In this document: in pieces, positions 7,513-13,393 of the stretch
Layout: each line of letters starts with the position of its first letter
How positions within the stretch are numbered: the first letter of the stretch is position 1
Assembly: GCA_021774015.1 (NCBI GenBank)
Contig: JAJFJO010000270.1
Span: forward strand, 1-13,393
DNA from: Gammaproteobacteria bacterium
GTDB lineage: Bacteria > Pseudomonadota > Gammaproteobacteria > Coxiellales > Coxiellaceae
DNA: 13,393 bases
Direction of reading: 5' to 3'
The notes under the pieces: generated by a model
What the model saw: only the letters and a program-made list of their open reading frames with translations
What the model was told of the DNA's origin: nothing
The model's database searches: none
Program-made: the position numbers and the translations under genes

Positions 7513-7611
7513 CGCGGAAATGTATAAGCACTGAGATGACCCATTCAGTAAAAAACCCACATCTAGTAAGCACAATTTCCTAAATCGCTTACTCGCGTGC
7601 GCGGTTCAGAA

Positions 7612-8982
7612 TCAAGATCGTGCCGAGGTTTTATGTTCAGTAACCACACCCTGCCTCGCCGCCGGAATATACAAAGCAAGCACCGCGGCAATTAGCGTCA
7701 TAAGAGGCACAATCGTTAACGCCCATTGATATTGATGCAGTGTGTAAACAGGCGCTGCGCCACTATGTGCGTGATGATTCATCATAAATAAAAGCAAACC
7801 AATTAAGGGCTGCAGCAAAGGGGCTGTACCTACAGCAAGTGTATTAACAAAACCAATGCAAGTGCCACGCGTATGGGGAGCAGAAATCTCATTAGCCACC
7901 ACATAGTTAATAACATAACTACTCAATACAGCACCCAATAAAAACATCAACACGCCTACGAACTTAATCGGCAATGAGGGCATATAAATCATCATGCTTA
8001 AAAGGATCGTTGCGGCAACGGCCGTCCCAACCAGCAGCACTTGCCGACAGTTATAATGGCTATCTAACCATCCCATCAGCGGTCCAGTAACAGCAATTCC
8101 AACAAACACCATGTTACAAAGCAAAGAAGCATCCATTAAGTTAAGATGGTGCTCAACCTGCACAAAAGGAATCGCCCATAAAGCAATAAAAGCCGTGACG
8201 ACACAAAACATCAAACCCACATACAGCCCATTAATCCAAGCTACTTTTTGGCTGGTAATCTCACGCAAATCCTTTATCAAATTGCCTTTCGGCCGGCTGG
8301 TAATAGGAGTCACATTTTTAGGTGTATTACGAACGATCGTCCATAGCATCACCGCGAGAACCAAAGCGGTCGCCGCAGCTGCATAAATACAATCGCGCCA
8401 TCCAAAGTCCTTAACCATTTCAGCCAAGAAAAAACCACCCGCCAGGCTGCCCATCATACCAATAGTTTCAGCCACGGCTGTCATCACACCAAACCGGCGC
8501 GCTGGGAACCAACGAGAAATAAGATTAATCGAACCCACAAAAGCAAATGCAGCACCGCCACCCATAAAAACACGACCCAAAACAGCCAGCGTTAAATCAT
8601 GCGCACTAGCAAACATCAAACTACCCAACATCATCACAGTAGCACCTATGCTCAGCAAGAGACGTGGGCCATAGCGATCCATCAACATGCCCGCTGGTGT
8701 TTGTAGGAGAACGTAAACGTAGTAATAGCTACTCGCCAAAAAGCCGGCACCTAGTGCTGATAAAGAGAAGCTCTTCATCAGGCCACCCACCATCTCACCT
8801 GAGGTTAATTGGATAGAGAATTGAAATAGAACAAAGGAAGCAGCAACTAGCCAGACTAGCCATGCTTTAGCCGAATGCGAGAAACCCCGCCTTCTTGGAG
8901 GCAAGGAGCTTTCATTTGAGCTGCGACGGCGTCGGTACGCTCTTTGATACGTCTTAATTGCTCGCATGGTTCCACCACTCAT
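7612..8982 (-). CDS. Major facilitator superfamily permease
   Basis: An inner-membrane secondary transporter of the MFS, about 456 residues with 12 predicted hydrophobic segments in two six-helix halves. The loop between helices 2 and 3 carries the family motif A variant GMLMDRYGPRLLL (about 98-110), and helix 4 contains LGRVFMGGGAAFAF. The N-terminus is unusual: a strongly basic Arg/Ser-rich cytoplasmic tail (about 35 residues) before the first helix. A minus-strand promoter with -10 at 9010-9015 places transcription start near 9004, which rules out the TTG at 9021; the ATG at 8982 has AGG five bases upstream, and the ATG at 8967 is an alternative. Substrate unknown; similar permeases are numerous in Legionella and Coxiella, where some import amino acids. 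It is divergent from ygfZ. Confidence 0.9.
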   Translation of the reverse strand: MSGGTMRAIKTYQRAYRRRRSSNESSLPPRRRGFSHSAKAWLVWLVAASFVLFQFSIQLTSGEMVGGLMKSFSLSALGAGFLASSYYYVYVLLQTPAGMLMDRYGPRLLLSIGATVMMLGSLMFASAHDLTLAVLGRVFMGGGAAFAFVGSINLISRWFPARRFGVMTAVAETIGMMGSLAGGFFLAEMVKDFGWRDCIYAAAATALVLAVMLWTIVRNTPKNVTPITSRPKGNLIKDLREITSQKVAWINGLYVGLMFCVVTAFIALWAIPFVQVEHHLNLMDASLLCNMVFVGIAVTGPLMGWLDSHYNCRQVLLVGTAVAATILLSMMIYMPSLPIKFVGVLMFLLGAVLSSYVINYVVANEISAPHTRGTCIGFVNTLAVGTAPLLQPLIGLLLFMMNHHAHSGAAPVYTLHQYQWALTIVPLMTLIAAVLALYIPAARQGVVTEHKTSARS

Positions 8983-9009
8983 ATTGGCCTGTATTAAAAT
9001 TGGACAGGC

Positions 9010-9037
9010 ATAATATCTCAAAATACATAAAAAGCAA
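9010..9037 (-). promoter_or_regulatory. Candidate sigma-70 promoter for the MFS gene
   Basis: On the minus strand TTGCTT (9037-9032) is followed after 16 bases by TATTAT (9015-9010), about 20-30 bases before the likely start codons at 8982 or 8967. Confidence 0.5.
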
Positions 9038-9047
9038 ACATTTTTTT

Positions 9048-9063
9048 ATGTGTTTTTACACAT
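9048..9063. promoter_or_regulatory. Inverted repeat between divergent promoters, possible operator
   Basis: ATGTGT-TTTT-ACACAT is a perfect 6-bp inverted repeat located between the candidate MFS promoter and the candidate ygfZ promoter, a position suited to a shared regulator. A hairpin role is equally possible. Confidence 0.35.
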
Positions 9064-9067
9064 TCCT

Positions 9068-9096
9068 TTGTGCTTATCACGAACTCTTTTTATGAT
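9068..9096 (+). promoter_or_regulatory. Candidate sigma-70 promoter for ygfZ
   Basis: TTGTGC (9068-9073) is separated by exactly 17 bases from TATGAT (9091-9096), about 30 bases before the ygfZ start. Confidence 0.55.
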
Positions 9097-9127
9097 ACGC
9101 TTATCTAATCAAAATGAGGAGCTTTTT

Positions 9128-10030
9128 ATGCCACTTAACCACCTCGGCTGTATCACTATCTCAGGGCCAGATGCCAACACCTTTTTACAAGGCCAAGTCA
9201 CCTGTGACATGAACCTAGTCTCAGCCAGCCAAGCATCGCCAGGTGCTGTATGTGACCACAAGGGCCGAATGCTCGCGAACTTTTGGATCTACCTCATGCC
9301 TAACGAGAGCATGAAATACCAGCTGATATTATCACACAGCTTGGTCGCCCCCCTTCTCGAACACCTGCAAAAATACGCGGCGTTTTCAAAAGCGACGCTG
9401 GAAGACGCATCCTCTGATTACAGCATCAACTGTTACACAGGGCCAAATGTGGCTGAAGAGCTTGCACGCTGCGTTGACTACCAAAACCCTATAGCAACCG
9501 ATACGTTGCACTCTGTTTTTAATGGCGCGCAAACTACCTTTATCAATATTCCAGGCGAACTGAAACGCTATCTGGCTGTGCTTAGAAAAAAAGATATTAT
9601 TGAACATCAAGAACACCATAACTCGACCACTATTAACTGTACAGAGGAACAATGGCAAAGTGATAATATTGAAGCCGGTGTTGTTTTACTAGAAACAAAA
9701 ACCAGTGGTTTATTCACACCTCAAATGATTAACCTGCAATTATTGGGTGGTGTCAGTTTTAAAAAAGGCTGTTACGTTGGGCAAGAAGTGGTTGCGCGAA
9801 CTGAATACCTCGGCAAACTCAAACGACACTTATATCGTGCACGTGTTAAAAACACCGCTGCTGTCGGTGACGACATTACTGATGAAAAAGATCAAACACT
9901 GGGTGTTGTCACCAGTGTAGCAATCGATGATGGCCATACTGATCTATTATGTGTATTACAAGACCGTGGTGCAAATGAGCACTTGCACATTAAAAACAAT
10001 ACAATTATCGATATTAAACAAGTAAGTTAG
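9128..10030 (+). CDS. ygfZ: Folate-binding iron-sulfur cluster repair protein YgfZ (GcvT-like)
   Basis: YgfZ is a tetrahydrofolate-binding protein related to the glycine cleavage T-protein and helps maintain or assemble Fe-S clusters of enzymes such as MiaB. The hallmark motif KGCYVGQEVVAR is present at 213-224, with the essential Cys at 215, and the N-terminal half has the family-typical FLQGQVTCDM (19-28) and AVCDHKGRMLANF (40-52). The product has 300 residues, close to the usual 310-330. I chose the ATG at 9128 because GAGGAG (about 9116-9121) precedes it by 6 bases and the protein then starts at the conserved region; open frame extends back to 9050 without support. The gene appears alone, divergent from the MFS gene. 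Downstream there is a repeat core and no clear terminator. Confidence 0.94.
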   Translation: MPLNHLGCITISGPDANTFLQGQVTCDMNLVSASQASPGAVCDHKGRMLANFWIYLMPNESMKYQLILSHSLVAPLLEHLQKYAAFSKATLEDASSDYSINCYTGPNVAEELARCVDYQNPIATDTLHSVFNGAQTTFINIPGELKRYLAVLRKKDIIEHQEHHNSTTINCTEEQWQSDNIEAGVVLLETKTSGLFTPQMINLQLLGGVSFKKGCYVGQEVVARTEYLGKLKRHLYRARVKNTAAVGDDITDEKDQTLGVVTSVAIDDGHTDLLCVLQDRGANEHLHIKNNTIIDIKQVS

Positions 10031-10089
10031 CTACACACGAGCGAGGTTCTTGACTTCAGATAGCGCTTCCAATAAATTAAATAATTCAA

Positions 10090-10121
10090 CCTAGAAAATG
10101 TAGTTGAGCAAGGTTTTCTAG
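10090..10121. repeat. Third copy of the dispersed repeat core, forming its own hairpin
   Basis: 10090-10109 matches the left arm of the MITE-like element (5894-5913) at 18 of 20 positions. Here the sequence also forms a perfect inverted repeat CTAGAAAA (10091-10098) with TTTTCTAG (10114-10121). It touches the beginning of the transposase remnant, so it may be part of an insertion-sequence end. Confidence 0.6.
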
Positions 10122-10322
10122 TTTCAACACAGCTCCTATTATTGGCGCAGACCACATGGCTCACTAAATAACAAAACACCCAGTGAGATTACTCATAAAC
10201 TGAGTGATAAAACGCCACTATGGGCAGAAGTTGAAGATGATTACAATCTTGAAAATGAGCATATCCAAAACCCCAATTATCGCCAGGAAATGGCGATTCT
10301 AAAGTTGAAACGATCTCTATGA
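10122..10322 (+). pseudogene. C-terminal fragment of a DDE/integrase-type transposase
   Basis: An open stretch of 66 codons ends at TGA 10320-10322 and is preceded by an in-frame TAG at 10119-10121, with no plausible start. It reads YYWRRPHGSLNNKTPSE near its beginning, a clear match to the RPHxxLxxKTP motif that follows the catalytic Glu of IS3/IS481-like integrase cores. It continues with TPLWAEVEDDYN and ends LKLKRSL, a tail I associate with IS481-like transposases. The catalytic DDE residues are absent, so it is inactive debris. The remainder of the element is not found in the window. It is followed 10 bases later by the lysS fragment. Confidence 0.8.
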
Positions 10323-10332
10323 ATCACACACG

Positions 10333-10502
10333 TAATCGATTAAAGGGTTTACCAAAATCAATGTCTTCACCTTGGTAGTTTAACACCATTTTACCCAGTA
10401 CAGTTTCAGCCAAATATTTCAGCATATCTTCACTAAGATTCATCATATCTTCATAGGTTGCATACGCTTGATAAAATTCCACCATTGTAAATTCAGGGTT
10501 GT
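10333..10502 (-). pseudogene. 170-bp fragment of a second lysS allele
   Basis: These 170 bases align without gaps to 12820-12989 inside the intact lysS, in the same orientation, with 10 differences (94%). On the minus strand the piece encodes [20 protein letters not shown] and onward to PFNRL of lysyl-tRNA synthetase. Seven differences are synonymous; the other three fall in two adjacent codons near one edge (Ser to Gly, Thr to Lys). Both ends break abruptly. The remaining 84 bases up to the next gene (10503-10586) are AT-rich with nothing recognisable. Confidence 0.92.
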
Positions 10503-10586
10503 TATGATAATTATTGCTTAATTATATTTGATTTCATTGAAGAATTTATCCTATAAACAAGACAGCCATAAAGGCCTTAAAAACTC

Positions 10587-11984
10587 TTATACACAAGGAT
10601 GGACAGTAAATCCACCGCAGCAACGAAGACAATCATCATCAAGCAAAACCTTTTCCTCAGGTTTAGGACAACCTGCCGCTTTAAAAATTTCACCTGGTAT
10701 TTTAGCATCTTTATCCGCCCAAATAAGACTAGACAATGAGTGCGTTTCTGGACTAGTTTTTTCACGTAATACACCAGCAATAAAAGACTTGGCTTGCATT
10801 TGGCGTATTCTATCACACACATCAGGAAAATCAGCTTTGTCATCCATTCTTCCTGCCCCACAAGATTCACCTGCTGCATCTACAGCATTAGTGATAAGTT
10901 CCATAGGCGCCAAAACAGCAGAAATGGTTATTCTAAACTGATAATTAACATTAGAAGCAACCTCAGCCAAGTATTCTGCTAATTGTATTAATCCAAAACC
11001 AGAACCCCTAAATTGATTCGCAGTTTCATCCAAGACATCAGATAAAGTTTTATATTTATCAGCCGCAGCCCCAGGATCTGTTCCTGTTTTCGCAGAAAAA
11101 GAACCCAAAACATCATCACTTGTTGCTGTAGTACTTCGCGCAACTTCTTTTGCAGCCAAAGCATTTAAAATCTTAATGAATTTTTTAGCGACGGCATATT
11201 TAAACTCATCTTTCCCCCTATCAAACTTCAATAGAGCTTGCCGAGCAGCACTTTCAGCCTTACTTGCTGCATCCTTAGCATCCGATGCACCAACAGCAGC
11301 ATCAGCCACATCTTGAACGATTACATCAAAAATAGTAGTTTTATATTGATTTAAAACTGCTATTCTAGCTTCTTGTTTTTTGAAATCTAGCGTGAAGTGC
11401 TTCTTCTTTAGACGAGATAAAGATTTTCTAACAGCCTCAGCGCAACCATCAATCTCACCAGATTTTTCTTCCACAGCAGTATTTAACGATGAAACCAAAT
11501 CAACTGTTCCGTCATCTATATCAGAAGCTAAATACTCTGCCAAAGCCCCCGCAATTTCACTTGCTTGTTCTTCATCAAAATAAAACGAAGAAGAAGGGGA
11601 TACTGAAATACTCCTTGTAAAAAAATCCGGGGTGAAAACTGTAAGCGCTCTTTTTCGAGCAGTGAGATTGTTTTCTTTAATAATTTTACAAATAACGCCT
11701 ATCAATCCCATAAAAATACCCACAGCACACTGGATGTAGCTTAAAATATCAATGGCAGTTCGACTACTTGCATCATCTGAAGTTGTCAGCAATGATTGAA
11801 GAGTCGAAAGTGTCGTCAATATAAGCGCGCTGAAATAACCAGCATATGCTACTGCCTTATCTGTTCTGCGAATTACGACATTCCAATTCGAAAGAACACT
11901 GCTATAGTGGCTTTCACTTTTAAAGTGACGTCTTAGCCAGACTATTTTATCAAAATCTCTATCAAAATCTGGCACAGTAGGCAT
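10587..11984 (-). CDS. Unknown 465-residue protein with N-terminal membrane hairpin and Cys-rich end
   Basis: I recognise no family. Visible layout: a charged N-terminus (1-42), two hydrophobic segments at about 44-66 and 78-102 that could form a membrane hairpin, a basic stretch after the second, an acidic stretch (about 136-180), an Ala/Asp/Lys-rich helical region with heptad character at about 225-254 (DVADAAVGASDAKDAASKAE), a further mixed helical part, and a C-terminal tail with a CLRCC cluster and PCV at the end. There is no signal peptide. I chose the ATG at 11984 because GAGG lies 8 bases upstream; the ATG at 11990 is only 2 bases from it. The gene sits between a lysS fragment and the intact lysS, so it may have arrived by recombination. 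A secreted or membrane-targeted effector is possible but unproven. Confidence 0.7.
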   Translation of the reverse strand: MPTVPDFDRDFDKIVWLRRHFKSESHYSSVLSNWNVVIRRTDKAVAYAGYFSALILTTLSTLQSLLTTSDDASSRTAIDILSYIQCAVGIFMGLIGVICKIIKENNLTARKRALTVFTPDFFTRSISVSPSSSFYFDEEQASEIAGALAEYLASDIDDGTVDLVSSLNTAVEEKSGEIDGCAEAVRKSLSRLKKKHFTLDFKKQEARIAVLNQYKTTIFDVIVQDVADAAVGASDAKDAASKAESAARQALLKFDRGKDEFKYAVAKKFIKILNALAAKEVARSTTATSDDVLGSFSAKTGTDPGAAADKYKTLSDVLDETANQFRGSGFGLIQLAEYLAEVASNVNYQFRITISAVLAPMELITNAVDAAGESCGAGRMDDKADFPDVCDRIRQMQAKSFIAGVLREKTSPETHSLSSLIWADKDAKIPGEIFKAAGCPKPEEKVLLDDDCLRCCGGFTVHPCV

Positions 11985-11999
11985 TTCCATATCCTCAAG

Positions 12000-12113
12000 T
12001 TGACAATATTGATTACTAATTTACTTCAGCAATAGTACTCTCAAAAACAGGAAACATCACCCCAATCTATTAGTGAAAACCCAAGTTTTCATACTCACAC
12101 TGAGTATTTTTTT
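12000..12113 (+). ncRNA. Possible small RNA on the plus strand (speculative)
   Basis: A consensus -35 TTGACA (12000-12005) is followed after 16 bases by a weak -10 TACTTC (12022-12027), and an intrinsic-terminator-like structure ends at 12113. A transcript of roughly 80 bases from about 12035 would contain no gene. It lies on the strand opposite the two flanking genes, in the gap between lysS and the 465-residue gene. The weak -10 makes this tentative. Confidence 0.3.
12075..12113 (+). terminator. Orphan double hairpin with T-run
   Basis: Two perfect hairpins abut: GAAAAC-CCAA-GTTTTC (12075-12090) and ATACTCA-CAC-TGAGTAT (12091-12107), the second running into T at 12107-12113. On the plus strand this is a good terminator shape, yet no plus-strand gene precedes it. 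On the minus strand there is no T-run after the stems. The rest of the gap (12114-12276) shows only a short inverted repeat TTTAGAG/CTCTAAA near the lysS stop. Confidence 0.6.
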
Positions 12114-12276
12114 ATCGTAGCGGATATTCAGAAACCAAAGTAATATAACTAAACCAGACAGATAAGAATTATCTCAAGAACTCACACTATTTTGCTTCTG
12201 CTAACAAACGTTTTTCCAGAACACTTTTCACGACGAGATTTCCTTACCTTTAGAGTTAGAGCTCTAAAATATAGTT

Positions 12277-13393
12277 TTAAGAAACAGTCTTAGAGCGCAA
12301 CAAGGGAAATAAAATCACATCACGAATTGACGGGCTGTCGGTAAACAACATCGCCAAGCGATCGATACCGATGCCCTCACCTGCCGTTGGCGGCAAGCCA
12401 TGCTCTAACGCCATGATATAGTCTTCATCAAAACTCATAGCTTCTTCATCGCCCGCTGCAGCTGCTTTTAATTGCGCACGAAAACGTTCTGCTTGATCTT
12501 CAGGGTCATTCAACTCAGAAAATCCATTAGCTAATTCACGGCCAACAATATACAGCTCAAAGCGATCCGTTAAGAAATCATTATTATCATTCTTACGTGC
12601 TAATGGTGACACTTCCGTTGGAAATTCAGTGATAAACGTCGGTTGAATTAATTTCTCTTCAACCAATTCTTCAAACAGTTCCATATGAATTTTGCCCAAA
12701 CCATATGTCTCATGCACGGCTATACCATGCTGCTTTGCGAGCTGCTTAGCTTGCTCAAAGTCATCAAGCTGCTGCTCTGTGACTTCCGGATTAAAATGCA
12801 AAATGGATTCTTTCATCGTTAATCGATTAAAGGGTGTGCTAAAATCAATGTCTTCACCTTGATAGTTTAGCACCATTTTACCCAGTACCGTTTCAGCCAA
12901 ATATTTCAGCATGTCTTCACTAAGGTTCATCATATCTTCATAGGTTGCATACGCTTGATAAAACTCCACCATCGTAAATTCAGGGTTGTGTTTGGTTGAA
13001 AGACCTTCATTACGAAAATTTCGATTAATTTCAAAAACCTTTTCAATACCACCAACGACTAAGCGCTTTAAATACAGCTCAGGCGCAACGCGTAAAAACA
13101 AATCCATATCCAAGGCATTGTGGTGCGTCGTAAACGGTTTTGCAGCTGCTCCACCAGGCTGCGCATGCATCATCGGTGTTTCCACTTCAACATAACCATG
13201 CTGATTAAAAAAACTGCGCATCTGTGCAACTAATTTAGAACGCACTCGAAAAACCTCGCGTGAACGTTCGTTGGTAATTAAATCTAAATAACGCTGACGA
13301 AAACGCTGCTCCTGATCTTGCAGGCCATGAAACTTATCAGGTAGTGGGCGCAATGCTTTGGTCAGCAGGGTTACGTTGCTGGTTTTAATCGAG
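12277..13393 (-). CDS. lysS: Lysyl-tRNA synthetase (class II), N-terminus beyond window edge
   Basis: LysRS charges tRNA-Lys with lysine using ATP in the cytoplasm. The frame stays open to the right edge and reads [20 protein letters not shown], continuous with the known end of the anticodon-binding OB domain, so the TTG at 13353 is an internal Leu and about 120-140 residues lie outside. The catalytic domain is complete: motif 1 around [16 protein letters not shown], motif 2 [13 protein letters not shown] with the following [15 protein letters not shown], and motif 3 [13 protein letters not shown] near the C-terminus, which ends LRSKTVS. No frameshift is seen. A 170-bp portion of this gene (12820-12989) has a diverged second copy at 10333-10502. 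No clear terminator follows the stop. Confidence 0.96.
   Translation of the reverse strand, partial: SIKTSNVTLLTKALRPLPDKFHGLQDQEQRFRQRYLDLITNERSREVFRVRSKLVAQMRSFFNQHGYVEVETPMMHAQPGGAAAKPFTTHHNALDMDLFLRVAPELYLKRLVVGGIEKVFEINRNFRNEGLSTKHNPEFTMVEFYQAYATYEDMMNLSEDMLKYLAETVLGKMVLNYQGEDIDFSTPFNRLTMKESILHFNPEVTEQQLDDFEQAKQLAKQHGIAVHETYGLGKIHMELFEELVEEKLIQPTFITEFPTEVSPLARKNDNNDFLTDRFELYIVGRELANGFSELNDPEDQAERFRAQLKAAAAGDEEAMSFDEDYIMALEHGLPPTAGEGIGIDRLAMLFTDSPSIRDVILFPLLRSKTVS

Noticed and set aside
10528..10941. 137-codon plus-strand open frame opposite the 465-residue gene
   Set aside because: It is antisense to the larger gene, has low-complexity Ser/Ala composition, no ribosome-binding site and no recognisable motif.

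Overview
The window looks like a chromosome segment of a moderately AT-rich gammaproteobacterium. The left edge carries the canonical rimM-trmD-rplS part of the rpsP operon, and the right edge carries a bacterial class II lysS, both with gammaproteobacterial-looking products. A predicted protein at 6437-7432 ends in a hydrophobic segment followed by an STG...LF motif, a combination I remember from Legionella and Coxiella candidate effectors. Together with the MFS permease and many decayed repeats, this makes a host-associated member of Legionellales plausible. That placement is inference and unverified.

Layout. 2-1546 (+): 3' part of rimM, then trmD and rplS, closed by a strong terminator at 1557-1586. 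1675-3063 (+): MATE-family efflux pump. 3082-3161: short tandem palindromic repeats directly before 3166-4326 (+), a complete AAA ATPase with a DUF4143/PD-(D/E)XK-like C-terminus. 4505-5800 (-): glutamate dehydrogenase, convergent with the ATPase and sharing a hairpin at 4401-4432. 5801-6436: gene-poor, with a MITE-like inverted repeat. 6437-7432 (+): unknown protein or effector candidate with its own terminator. 7612-8982 (-): MFS permease, divergent from 9128-10030 (+), ygfZ.

10031-10586 is a genomic graveyard: a third copy of the repeat core, the last 66 codons of a DDE/integrase-type transposase, and a 170-bp fragment of a second lysS allele. Next come an orphan 465-residue membrane-associated protein (10587-11984, -), a 292-bp gap holding an orphan plus-strand double hairpin with a T-run (possible small RNA), and lysS (12277 to the right edge, -).

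How the parts fit. The two ends are housekeeping genes for ribosome maturation, tRNA modification and tRNA charging. The middle is accessory: two transporters, a mobile-type ATPase with its own repeat array, and two unknown proteins flanked by scars of recombination. The most informative signals are the phased TCGA repeats before the ATPase, the lysS fragment whose interior differences from the intact gene are all synonymous, and the repeat family shared by the two gene-poor regions.
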